Source of the DNA: Candidatus Omnitrophota bacterium
GTDB taxonomy: Bacteria; Hinthialibacterota; Hinthialibacteria; OLB16
Reading direction: 5' to 3'
DNA: 64,000 nt
Assembly: GCA_020632575.1 (NCBI GenBank)
Contig: JACKFH010000016.1
Coordinates: forward strand, 18,662-82,661
A model generated the notes under the pieces. The model was not told the DNA's origin. It saw nothing but the letters and a program-made list of their open reading frames with translations, and did not search any database. Shown piece by piece: positions 16,212-25,025 of this stretch; position 1 is the stretch's first letter, and each line of letters opens with the position of its first letter. A program made the position numbers and the translations under genes.

Positions 16212-18740
16212 TCAGTCGTACATCCACCAGTTTGAAACGTCCAACTCAATTTGGGTTGGGCGAGGACCTGGATTCAGTTTGAACTCGGCCTCCGCGAGGG
16301 CGCTCCACTTGCTTCCGCCAAAGACTCTCGCTCTGACCACCGTGTCGGAGGTTAGGACGATGGGGGCGGAAAAGGGAAGCGCTCCATCGAGAATTCCGCC
16401 ACCCTCAACCCTTGGATCCGAACCCTCGATCGTGAAATAGATCGTTCCGGATTGATTGGGATTCAAGATGACCAATCTCTCACCCTCCCAAACAGACCCG
16501 CCGTGCTGAGGAGAACCGTTCACCTCAAACATGGGAGCGTCGAGGTCTGGAAACAAACCCGCCGCTCGGAGTTGATTCAGAACGATGCCCGTCCGAAAGG
16601 GGAAATAAGTGTCTCGCAATCGGTTCAACTCATTGACCCAATGAATGTCTCGAGTGTAAAGGTCGTAGGGACCGCCTACCGGATGATGGTCGCGACGGTG
16701 ATCGCCCCATCGAGCCGATTCGAGAATGATGGCCGGGTCGATTTCATTCGCCCGTTTTTCATAAAGGCTCCAGGCTCCTTTGGGTGTTAAAACCCCCTCA
16801 TTGAATAGTTGCTTCTGAACCCGATCGGCGAACAGGATCAGGAACTCGTCATTCTGTTTCAGTCGTTGCAGGAGTTCGGTCGGTCCACCGAAGTCATTTT
16901 TGAGAACCACATTCTCCAAAACGTTCTTTAAGGTGTGTTCCGCATCCCAGGAAAAGTAGCGGAATCCCGAGCCGTCGATCCGGTTCCTCCCGGCGTACCA
17001 GTTCTTATGAGCCCAGTCATCGTTGCCGGCCCAAAAATTGAGGATCATGTAATCGATGAAAGGGACGATCTCGAGGAATTGCTTTAGCTCATTATACTGA
17101 GCCGGACTGGAAAGGTCCCCTCTGGCGATGGTTAACATCTCGTTGTAGCCGTTGTTGGAACCCGAGACGACATCGAAGGGATTATGGCGGATGACATCAT
17201 AGTCCTCATCTTCGCCGCCCAGGTAGTCCGAATGAAAATGTTCGTCGGGACGTTCGTGGATATCGTAGAGGCCCCAATACAGTCCATTCAAAAAGAGATG
17301 GACATAACGGCCATGAGAGGAGAGATGCCCCATGGCGATCTGCGCGTCGTTCATGAACTGATCGCGCAAGTATTGGGCGCGAATTCGCTGTCCCAAATCC
17401 CAGGGATGAATCCAGGTCTGATTCAAACGAGCGTCCAGAACCAGAGTGTCGAAAGATTGGACCGAGGAATCTGGATACAGAGGAAACTCCAGGTGCGAGG
17501 GACCGTATTCGTTCTTGAAGAGGAGACGCATTGAAAGTTTGGGAGACTTCCAGTTGGGGTCCGTGCTGGTTTGGCCCTGGATTCTTATTCCCGAATTAAT
17601 CGCGAACCCCTCCGTGCCATCGGGAAAGATGAGTTCCGCCGAACATGCGCGCTCCCAATTGATTCCTGACAGCGCTCCATTGGAATAGATCCCGGTCTCG
17701 GGGCTGAACCAGTCGTCCACATCCATGACCACCGACATGGCGGGGATCGAGACGAGCGCCTCATGAAGACGATCAGCGTAGATCGGGTCTAGGGTCACCT
17801 CCGGATCCATTTCGTAATCTCCAGCCATGAGATCGTTGGAGGAGGGGGGACCGCCCCAGGTCAACGGAAACCCGGGAGGCGTCGCGGACTGGACAAACAC
17901 ATCGTTGGGGAAAATGTAGGTCTGCGTGTCCACGTCCGTGGGAATATAACCGGGTTTGGACGCCATTGCCCGAAGCGTCGTGGTCGTTGTCACCGAGACA
18001 GGGCCGACATAGAGGGTTCCGGTCGAATCGGTCGGAGCGCTCCCATCGGTGGTGAATCGAATCGTGGCTCCGGGTGTGTCGGAAGTAATCGCGACCTGAA
18101 ATGGGTTCGTGTAAAAGCCTCGATCGATGCTGAATTTAGTGTCCTCGACCAGGCCTGTGGAAATCTCACCATTCGTTCCCCCTGGTGTGGGCGATGCGAA
18201 ATATCCAGTGGCACCTCCGACAAAACCAAAGGAGATGTCTGAAACTTGTTCAGGAAACGCCGGGGAATAGTGATGAGCCACCGTTGTTCCGTCCTGTTCG
18301 ACAAGGCCGAGATATTCCCCGTCCCGGTCGAGGCGAAAATTGGCATGAAGTGGATTGGGGGGATCCGACCTGTCTTTTCCGGAGGCGAAAACGATCAGGT
18401 GTTCACTCGGGCCGATACTGACCGCGGGAATTCTCCATTTCGTAAGATCTCCCGAATTGTCCGTTAAATACCACCCATCCAGATCGACAGCGGCGCCGGT
18501 CGGATTATAGATCTCGATCCAGTCAGAAAAATCGCCATCCTCGTCCTGCAGGATTGTCGAGTTTGACGCCATGAATTCGCTGATCAGGAGCGACCCTTGG
18601 GCCTCCGAATCGGCGACGTTCACTACCAACAGCATCAGGGCAGACAGGGAGACATAGATGAACGAATTTACTCGGAGGTAGGAGTGAACTCCCTTGGATC
18701 GAACGGACGAAGATCTAATTCCAAAATGATCACATACCAA
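16212..18740 (-). CDS. Lamin-tail / chitobiase-C-like / CotH-kinase protein
   Basis: 842 residues from a TTG start at 18740, preceded by AAGGGG at 6 nt; no ATG in frame precedes the signal peptide core (FIYVSLSALMLLVVNVA). Residues ~50-165 are a lamin-tail domain (LISEFMASNST ... DWIEIYNPTGAAVDLDGWYL). Residues ~200-275 are a chitobiase/hexosaminidase C-terminal-like Ig domain (TPGATIRFTTDGSAPT). Residues ~330-650 are a CotH domain (GIRIQGQTS, YLRDQFMNDA, HLFLNGLYWGLYDIHERPD, and FSWDAEHTL as the metal-site segment). A second hexosaminidase-C-like module closes the protein. CotH proteins are atypical protein kinases known from spore coats; secreted LTD-CotH fusions are common in planctomycete-like bacteria, and their targets are unknown. 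Confidence 0.88.
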   Translation of the reverse strand: MVCDHFGIRSSSVRSKGVHSYLRVNSFIYVSLSALMLLVVNVADSEAQGSLLISEFMASNSTILQDEDGDFSDWIEIYNPTGAAVDLDGWYLTDNSGDLTKWRIPAVSIGPSEHLIVFASGKDRSDPPNPLHANFRLDRDGEYLGLVEQDGTTVAHHYSPAFPEQVSDISFGFVGGATGYFASPTPGGTNGEISTGLVEDTKFSIDRGFYTNPFQVAITSDTPGATIRFTTDGSAPTDSTGTLYVGPVSVTTTTTLRAMASKPGYIPTDVDTQTYIFPNDVFVQSATPPGFPLTWGGPPSSNDLMAGDYEMDPEVTLDPIYADRLHEALVSIPAMSVVMDVDDWFSPETGIYSNGALSGINWERACSAELIFPDGTEGFAINSGIRIQGQTSTDPNWKSPKLSMRLLFKNEYGPSHLEFPLYPDSSVQSFDTLVLDARLNQTWIHPWDLGQRIRAQYLRDQFMNDAQIAMGHLSSHGRYVHLFLNGLYWGLYDIHERPDEHFHSDYLGGEDEDYDVIRHNPFDVVSGSNNGYNEMLTIARGDLSSPAQYNELKQFLEIVPFIDYMILNFWAGNDDWAHKNWYAGRNRIDGSGFRYFSWDAEHTLKNVLENVVLKNDFGGPTELLQRLKQNDEFLILFADRVQKQLFNEGVLTPKGAWSLYEKRANEIDPAIILESARWGDHRRDHHPVGGPYDLYTRDIHWVNELNRLRDTYFPFRTGIVLNQLRAAGLFPDLDAPMFEVNGSPQHGGSVWEGERLVILNPNQSGTIYFTIEGSDPRVEGGGILDGALPFSAPIVLTSDTVVRARVFGGSKWSALAEAEFKLNPGPRPTQIELDVSNWWMYD

Positions 18741-18853
18741 GATTCACCCCTTGCACCCACATTCGGAGGGAGACCGAGAACTCTAGTTGGAGTGTACTCT
18801 TCCCGCGCCACAGTTGAGAGAGTGCGAGTCTTAGGCGAATACGGGGGTGAATC
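18741..18853 (-). promoter_or_regulatory. Leader with sequence complementary to the CotH gene ribosome-binding site
   Basis: GATTCACCCC at 18741-18750 (plus strand) is matched by GGGGTGAATC at 18844-18853. In the minus-strand mRNA the upstream arm can base-pair over 10 nt with GGGGUGAAUC, which is the ribosome-binding site directly before the UUG start. The arms are about 93 nt apart. Inferred role: conditional masking of translation. Confidence 0.4.
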
Positions 18854-18897
18854 CAAACTTCTTCACTCTCCGGTCTGGCCTTCTTTTCAATCTTTTC

Positions 18898-21800
18898 TTA
18901 TTCGATTCGAAGGGTCACCATTTCATAAGGTAAGATCTCGAATGTATTTCCCAATCTCTCACTTCGACCACCATTGAGGTCGGATCGATAAACCTTCCAA
19001 TCCTTTTTTCCTGAAAAAGATAGATCGACCTTCTCTGGCATTCCGGATGCGCCATAGAGACGGGCCTCCCAAGCCTTCCTATCTTGAGTGGGTTTCAACG
19101 ATGAGACAATCGTGCTCGAGGGCTGAACTTGCATGAAGGAGGGCGCCTCAGGCGTATCATCAGGAACCCTAGCGGTAATCAGAGGCTGGCTCCGCTCCAT
19201 CCCAAACTGGTTCGCGTCGGCTGAATCGAACATAAGATGAGGTTGGATGGCATAGCGGAAAATCGTTGGGCCCTCCTGGTCTGCCTTGTAGTTGGTGAAC
19301 CAGTAGTTGTTCATCACATAAGAGTAGAAAGTCTGGGTCGGCCCTAGATGTTCGATCCAGGGGGTTTCGGCGGTGATCTGCCCGACCTCGACTAGGGGTG
19401 CATCGACTGTCGCCACAGTGACACCGTAATCCTGGTTGGAAACATCGACCCAACGCTGGACGGTGAACCAGTTTTTGCAGGCGCCTGGAAGTTGATCATG
19501 ATCCGGTCGAATAACTCCCCAACCGATGTCCAACCGGATCTGACCATCTGGGATGTCGAAAGGAAAGGCGAAGTGGACTCCCTCTTTTTCACGGATCTTC
19601 CGTTTGTCCAGTTCATCGATGATGTCGATGCGATCCAATCCCTGGAAGATACGGACCTCGCGGTTCAGATGATAGCAACCCTGCGGATGGGACTCCGCCA
19701 CCAACGAGACCACGAGCGGGCCATTTTCTTTGACTCGGATTGTGACTGGATCGGTTCGAACCGCGTCTTTGGGGTCGCTCCCAGGTACATAAAAATATTC
19801 GTTGAGGCCCATTCCATCTTCCCTATCCACAAGGTTCCGCTGAATAGGCTCCCAATAGACTGTGGCGATTGCCCCGCTTTGTTCATCCAAGACTACTTTC
19901 AAATCGGGACTGATCAGTTGATTTCCCTCCACCTCGAGAGATTCATCGGCGGGTCCTTGTCCTTCCGTCACTGTGTATTTCTTAGATCCAAAAGGTGGAA
20001 CCCCCTCGGCCAGAAATGCCAATTCCCCAGTGGTCAACCGTTGGCTGGGAACGGGGTTTCCATCCGAGTCGAGGACCCGGTCACCCTCGAGGTCATTATC
20101 TGAAAGATAAACCACATCGGACCTGGGCCAAGAGTTTGTATTAGAAACCATAAGAGTATTCGAATCCTGCTCGTCCGATTGGATGGTCTTCATGGAAGCA
20201 TCGAGAAGGTCTTTGGATTGTTGGTCGGCGTCCAAAGCGAAGGCCTGTTTGATTCGCCATTGACCCAGAGTGAATTCGGTGTCGGGCTGGCTGATGCTGG
20301 TGTGGGCGCCCCAGGTGTGTTCGTCATAAAGAATGACATTCCTCCAGGCCTGATAATAATCCTCATCGGGAAAATTCGTGGGATCCAACATCGCCCACAA
20401 GGCTTCCCCCTGACTCAGTCGTTCGGCGGCCTCACGGTTCAGTGCCGTTTCCAGCGCGGAGGAGGCGGCGCCATCCTCCCAGTAAGGCGTGAAATCTCCG
20501 GCATAGGCGGGGATCTCTTTTCCATGCCGCTCCTCGAAGGCATGCATGGCCTCGGAGGTGGTGGCGATGTGCAATCTCGGATAGGCGTATTTTTCATTCC
20601 ACTTCCGGACATAATCGCAGAGACCCCGGTCGGGGGGACCGTTGTCACCTCCGATGGAATAACGAACCTGAAGGACATCGTAGGGATACCCGCGATCGAC
20701 CAGTTTTTCGATGTGCAGGAGGATACGTTCGTCATCCTCGACTCGGCCATGATGGAACCAGGAATAGCCCTCGCCCGCGACCCAAGCGAGGATTTTCTCT
20801 TGTCCCGATTGCGACACCCAATAAAAAGGACGGTCGCCCCAGGCGGTCAGGGTGAATCCGAGGCGTGCGCTCCGGTTGGATCCAATCGAGAGGTAATCGA
20901 CTCCGCTGTGTGCCAGGACGGGGACGATTCCCCAGCTGTAGCCGGGAACATCGCTGATCATGGCGGAATCGATCTCGACCCCATACTCTTTTTCGAGGCG
21001 GACCGCACAATCGGTCAATCGAACGAACTCTTCGGGGCGACACAACCCGGTTAGTTCATTTCCATAAAGCGCGTCGAGACCGATCCATCCTTTGTTCACA
21101 GCGTCAAAGAACTCTTTGCGCTTTTCTTCGGAGGCCTGACGGAGGTAGCTGTCCACCGCCCAGAGAACCTCAACATTCCACTTGAACCTGCTTCCCTCCG
21201 GATCGTTGGCGGTCTCCCTGGCCCAGACGATGGCTTGTTCAAAATAGTCCCAGTGGAGTTTCTCCACCACGCTCTGGAGTTGGGTGTAGCCGATATCGAC
21301 ATGGGAATGAGGGAGAATATAAACATCCCATTTCCGCGCCGGAGGAACATCGTATTCGGTGGAATCGACAACCTCTTCCGCGAGAATCAACTCCGCGATC
21401 ACTCTTTTTTCAGTCTCACCCGCCGGAATGGGAATCTCCACTTCTTGGTCGCCAGGGCTCAGGGTGACTTTCTTTTCGTGGTCTGGATTTATACGCAGAG
21501 TCGCCCCTTCGGGAGGCCCGATATGTCGGACTTTGATCTGGATAGATTGATGAAGGGCGCCGTCCACTTCTTTGAGGTACTGAGGGCAATCGACCGCCTG
21601 GATACAGGTCAGGTTGGATTGCTCGCCAAGTTGGACGCCTTCAGGCGCTTCGAACGCCACGGAGTCATAGAGGATCCAACTCTCCTTGGTGGATGTGATC
21701 TGGACCTGGTTGGGTCCTTTCTTCAAGGCCCCGACTGGAATATCCACCACCACTTTGTGTTCTTTTAGGGAAGACAGATCCCCTTGGATGGATTCCTTCC

Positions 21801-22209
21801 CGCCCCCTTTAGGGAGAGGAAATTCCTCTAATTGATCGTTAACAGAGACGATGAGGGTGGGTGGGATCTGTGGATGAGTGTCCAGAAGATCGATGGTGAG
21901 CTGGCAGTTTCCCTCTTTCGGAAGTTGCTGGAGAGCGAAGAGAATCGTGAACGTGTGATCCTTTCTTCCGCCCCAATAATCGACCGGTCCCGGTTGGGCA
22001 TAAGGCCAATCTCGCGCCGGATCCGAGATCCCGATGATGTACACCGGATCGGGGGGAAACTGTTCGAAGCCATTTGGGGCCAGATAAAATTCCGTCGCGC
22101 TATTATCGGACTGTCCGATCTCCCAGAGTGTTTCGAGGCCTCCCGCTGTCACAGCATCCAAAGTGAATAGCCCCAAAAGGGCGATAAAAAGAGAGAATAA
22201 TCGTTTCAT
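18898..22209 (-). CDS. GH38 alpha-mannosidase with N-terminal rhamnogalacturonan-lyase domain III-like module
   Basis: 1103 residues; ATG 22209 with GGAGG at 9 nt; signal peptide MKRLFSLFIALLGLFTLDAV. Residues ~25-190 match the carbohydrate-binding-like domain III of PL4 rhamnogalacturonan lyases (IGQSDNSATEF, PVYIIGISD, DYWGGRKDHTFTILF). Catalytic GH38 domain from ~295: HSHVDIGYT supplies the zinc ligands H303 and D305, and DVPGYSWG (D420) supplies the expected nucleophile. The C-terminal part (~700-1103) matches the GH38 beta domains. Family members are zinc-dependent retaining alpha-mannosidases acting on exposed mannose; this one is exported. It lies 54 bp after the M28 peptidase gene in the same direction. 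Confidence 0.9.
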   Translation of the reverse strand: MKRLFSLFIALLGLFTLDAVTAGGLETLWEIGQSDNSATEFYLAPNGFEQFPPDPVYIIGISDPARDWPYAQPGPVDYWGGRKDHTFTILFALQQLPKEGNCQLTIDLLDTHPQIPPTLIVSVNDQLEEFPLPKGGGKESIQGDLSSLKEHKVVVDIPVGALKKGPNQVQITSTKESWILYDSVAFEAPEGVQLGEQSNLTCIQAVDCPQYLKEVDGALHQSIQIKVRHIGPPEGATLRINPDHEKKVTLSPGDQEVEIPIPAGETEKRVIAELILAEEVVDSTEYDVPPARKWDVYILPHSHVDIGYTQLQSVVEKLHWDYFEQAIVWARETANDPEGSRFKWNVEVLWAVDSYLRQASEEKRKEFFDAVNKGWIGLDALYGNELTGLCRPEEFVRLTDCAVRLEKEYGVEIDSAMISDVPGYSWGIVPVLAHSGVDYLSIGSNRSARLGFTLTAWGDRPFYWVSQSGQEKILAWVAGEGYSWFHHGRVEDDERILLHIEKLVDRGYPYDVLQVRYSIGGDNGPPDRGLCDYVRKWNEKYAYPRLHIATTSEAMHAFEERHGKEIPAYAGDFTPYWEDGAASSALETALNREAAERLSQGEALWAMLDPTNFPDEDYYQAWRNVILYDEHTWGAHTSISQPDTEFTLGQWRIKQAFALDADQQSKDLLDASMKTIQSDEQDSNTLMVSNTNSWPRSDVVYLSDNDLEGDRVLDSDGNPVPSQRLTTGELAFLAEGVPPFGSKKYTVTEGQGPADESLEVEGNQLISPDLKVVLDEQSGAIATVYWEPIQRNLVDREDGMGLNEYFYVPGSDPKDAVRTDPVTIRVKENGPLVVSLVAESHPQGCYHLNREVRIFQGLDRIDIIDELDKRKIREKEGVHFAFPFDIPDGQIRLDIGWGVIRPDHDQLPGACKNWFTVQRWVDVSNQDYGVTVATVDAPLVEVGQITAETPWIEHLGPTQTFYSYVMNNYWFTNYKADQEGPTIFRYAIQPHLMFDSADANQFGMERSQPLITARVPDDTPEAPSFMQVQPSSTIVSSLKPTQDRKAWEARLYGASGMPEKVDLSFSGKKDWKVYRSDLNGGRSERLGNTFEILPYEMVTLRIE

Positions 22210-22263
22210 TGAGTTGAACCTCCATCAGGTGTCAAAAACGCGCTCATCATTGATCAACTGAGA

Positions 22264-23469
22264 TCACGGCAATTCGGGAAGACCCCCAGAGTCATATCGG
22301 TCAATGGCCTTCATGACCACTTGGATGGTCTTTCGTAGACACTCCGCACTCATGTTGTCCCAATGATCCCTTCGGGTGTGATAAAAGGGAGCGTACTTCG
22401 GATTCATGGCCGCGAGCGCCACGGCGTGCATCCCGCCCTGAGTGAAGGCGGCGGCATCGGTCGACCCCACTGTGACAGTCGAATAGGGCAAGTCCCATCC
22501 ACAATCCAAGCCAGCCTCCTTCATCAATCGGCTCAGTCTCGCATCATGCGATACGGAACCGTTCATGTCCTTCGTGTAAATCGCGAGGAAATCCTCGTCA
22601 CGGAATGTATCCAAGGTCACAAACACCGTTTCGATATCACTCCCATTCGCATGGTTCTTTTTCACAAAATGTTTCGCGCCGCGCAAACCCGCCTCCTCCG
22701 AACCTGTGATCAGGAACGCGATTTCGGTCCGATCGAGTCGGTGGCCGGTCTGCCCAAAATGTCTGGCGAGTCCGAGGGCGATGAACACTCCGCTCAGGTT
22801 GTCATTGGCTCCGGGAGAGACCACCCCATAGTTGGTAAATAAGAGACCGATCGCAAAAGCGGGAACAAGAAGAAGCTGAAAAAGACCGACATACAGAAGG
22901 AGTTGGCTCTCCCCGCCAGCGGCAAAGGAAACAATCAGCGCCAACCCGTCGCTCATAAACTTAAGCGGAAGTGCGAGAAGACCATAAAGAAGGATGACCG
23001 GGAGCTGTTTGGGAAAGAGGTAATTCCAGCGCCACTCATAGGCTGCATCGGGGTGGGCGTTAAGGATGATCCGTCTTTCGATAGGCCCCTTCGGAGGAAT
23101 GGACGCCATCACATTGGATGAAATCTGCTTTGGAAACAATCCATCGAAAAAACGTCTATATCGAAACAACTCGAGGAACCAGGCCAAAAAGCTCAAGCCG
23201 CTGAACGCCAAAGCGAGTGGAATCGACCACCAATACAAGACGAAGGATGGCATGAGCAAGAGCGCCGTAACCATAGGGACGCTCATAAAGGCTTTTGATG
23301 CGACTGGGAATGAATCGAGAGTCGCTTCTCCCCCTGTGAACTCCGTTAATTTCTGACGGACATACTCTTGAAGGCGTTTCTCTCCCTCACTGCCCGGTGG
23401 TCGGGGGCCAAAGTTCTCGATGACATATCGAGCCTGCTCTAGAACGAATTGGACACAATCATTCAGCAT
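22264..23469 (-). CDS. M28 family zinc metallopeptidase with transmembrane insertions
   Basis: 401 residues; GAGGAAG precedes the ATG. All M28 metal and catalytic positions are visible: H139 (NAHPDAAYE), D223 (GANDNLSG), E258/E259 (GSEEAG), D287 (LDTF) and H364 (YHTRRDHWDN). The N-terminal PPGSEGEKRLQEYV segment is typical. Unusually, there is no cleavable signal. Hydrophobic segments at ~62-102 and ~155-212 sit inside the catalytic domain, the second group between the first and second zinc ligands. The protein is therefore probably an integral membrane aminopeptidase-like enzyme. It lies between GH109-like and GH38 genes and could trim glycopeptides; that is an inference. Confidence 0.88.
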   Translation of the reverse strand: MLNDCVQFVLEQARYVIENFGPRPPGSEGEKRLQEYVRQKLTEFTGGEATLDSFPVASKAFMSVPMVTALLLMPSFVLYWWSIPLALAFSGLSFLAWFLELFRYRRFFDGLFPKQISSNVMASIPPKGPIERRIILNAHPDAAYEWRWNYLFPKQLPVILLYGLLALPLKFMSDGLALIVSFAAGGESQLLLYVGLFQLLLVPAFAIGLLFTNYGVVSPGANDNLSGVFIALGLARHFGQTGHRLDRTEIAFLITGSEEAGLRGAKHFVKKNHANGSDIETVFVTLDTFRDEDFLAIYTKDMNGSVSHDARLSRLMKEAGLDCGWDLPYSTVTVGSTDAAAFTQGGMHAVALAAMNPKYAPFYHTRRDHWDNMSAECLRKTIQVVMKAIDRYDSGGLPELP

Positions 23470-23536
23470 GACTTCCTCACTGACCGACGATCACGGGCCT
23501 TTCTCAATCATCATGGCCGAAAGTCTCCCTCATTTC

Positions 23537-24865
23537 CTACGTGACCGCAAAGGCTGGCTTTCGTGTTTTCCATCGCCCTCTGGTGAAATCGGGGCACTCG
23601 ACAGGCATGCTTCCTTTCGCGATGGACTCTCCGGAGAGACCGACCACGCTGCTCATCGTGGCCGAATCGTACACATCGATGGGGGTTTGGGTCTTTTCCC
23701 GAACCGCCTGAATAAACATCTTCAGTTCGAGGTAATCGGTTCCGCCATGGCCGAATTTTTCCGACTCCTCGAGGATTGTCTTCCACCAGGGATGGTCAAA
23801 TTCCTTCTGGTAGGGCTCGAACGATTCCCACTCATGGTATTCCGGGCTCCGGTCCACCAGATAGAGGGAATTCCTCTGCTCGTTATAAACGCCCCGGGTC
23901 CCCTGGAGCATCCATCGATTGTCATAGGGGCGCGGCAACTGCATGTCATAGTTGATGACGATCGTTTTCCCCATCTGAGTTCTGACAAACGAGGTCACGA
24001 TATCCCCTTGTTTGTACTTCCGCTTGGCGTTGGGATGGTCGGGAACAAAGCGTCGGACGAAAGAATCGTTGATTCCTTTGGAAGCGGTGGCCACCGAGGT
24101 CAGGGTGGCGTAGGCGTCACCGCAGTTGATATCCAACCAACTCAGAACGGGTCCCTGACTGTGAGTCGGGTATTGATCGCGGTTGTATTTGATCAGAAAA
24201 TCGGCCCCCCATCGCATGTTTCCTTCGCGATCGAAAAACCAATGGTCGACGCAATCGTGGGAGTGAGCGCAATGGCAATGGACAACTTCCCCGAACAACC
24301 CTCTACGTACCATGTTGAGAACCGCGAGGTTATCGCGACGAAAACTCCAGTTCTCGAGCATCATGCAGGGGACCCCGGTCGCCTCATGGGTGTCGACCAA
24401 TTGCCAGCACTCCTCCACCGACAGTGCGGCGGGAACCTCGACCCCGGCATATTTTCCGGCTTTCATCGTGTCGACCGCCATTGGGGTGTGCCAATTCCAG
24501 GGAGTGGCGATCAGGACCGCGTCGAGGTCCTCACGCTCGAGCAGTTTTTGATAGATGGTTTCGTTTTCGGTGTAAGCCTCGGGCTCCGGCTGTTCCGCCT
24601 CTTTGAGAATCGCCTTGGCTTTGCCAATCGCCTCCGGATCGATATCGCATAGGGCGGGGACCTTGATTCCCGGAAGCGCCAATAGGGTGTTGAGGAGACT
24701 TCGGCCCCTGTTGCCGGTTCCGATGAATCCGACTCGAACCGGCTCTGGCTCGGGGTTGGCGGAAAGGATTGAGAAACCGGAAGTGGCCGTCAAAGCAAGG
24801 GCGGCGCCGACACCTCCTTCGACAAACTCGCGGCGCCTCAATGTTTTATTCCGGTGGTCGTCCAT
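23537..24865 (-). CDS. GH109-like Tat-exported NAD-dependent glycosidase (Gfo/Idh/MocA fold)
   Basis: 442 residues from ATG 24865, preceded by AAGGAGGGGG; a longer upstream frame lacks support. LRRREFVEGGVGAALALT is a Tat signal. VRVGFIGTGNRGRSL is the NAD-binding loop. The EKP motif is replaced by VEVPAALSVEECWQLVD, followed by CMMLENWSF and YPTHSQGPVLSW, all hallmarks of GH109 alpha-N-acetylgalactosaminidases, which hydrolyse through a transient NAD-dependent oxidation. Length matches the family (~440). Confident as GH109-like; the exact sugar is uncertain. It is the first of a minus-strand run with the M28 peptidase (67 bp) and GH38. Confidence 0.85.
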   Translation of the reverse strand: MDDHRNKTLRRREFVEGGVGAALALTATSGFSILSANPEPEPVRVGFIGTGNRGRSLLNTLLALPGIKVPALCDIDPEAIGKAKAILKEAEQPEPEAYTENETIYQKLLEREDLDAVLIATPWNWHTPMAVDTMKAGKYAGVEVPAALSVEECWQLVDTHEATGVPCMMLENWSFRRDNLAVLNMVRRGLFGEVVHCHCAHSHDCVDHWFFDREGNMRWGADFLIKYNRDQYPTHSQGPVLSWLDINCGDAYATLTSVATASKGINDSFVRRFVPDHPNAKRKYKQGDIVTSFVRTQMGKTIVINYDMQLPRPYDNRWMLQGTRGVYNEQRNSLYLVDRSPEYHEWESFEPYQKEFDHPWWKTILEESEKFGHGGTDYLELKMFIQAVREKTQTPIDVYDSATMSSVVGLSGESIAKGSMPVECPDFTRGRWKTRKPAFAVT

Positions 24866-24933
24866 GAACCCCCTCCTTGGTATAATGGAATGATTATGAA
24901 CTAGCGGTTCTTCAATCTTTATTTTGCTATCCC

Positions 24934-25002
24934 GCCGTGGGAGCGGCATCTTGCCGCGAAAGCCAGGCTCGCCATTCGGGGCAGGGATGCCCCTCCCACG
25001 GC
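24934..25002. repeat. Palindromic intergenic repeat element
   Basis: Seventeen-base arms, GCCGTGGGAGCGGCATC (24934-24950) and GATGCCCCTCCCACGGC (24986-25002), pair with a single mismatch. An inner segment TTGCCGCGAA ... TTCGGGGCA is partly complementary. It sits 23 nt after the stop of the thymidylate-synthase-family gene and could act as a 3' stabiliser or rho-independent-like hairpin; a T-run is lacking. It resembles the GC-rich REP-type elements found in multiple copies in some environmental genomes. Only one copy was seen here. Confidence 0.6.
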
Positions 25003-25025
25003 AAGAATTAAGACTTGAATGGCCA

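Noticed and set aside
23420..24652. 410-codon plus-strand open frame
   Set aside because: Antisense to the GH109-like gene, which has a Tat signal, a strong ribosome-binding site and family motifs.
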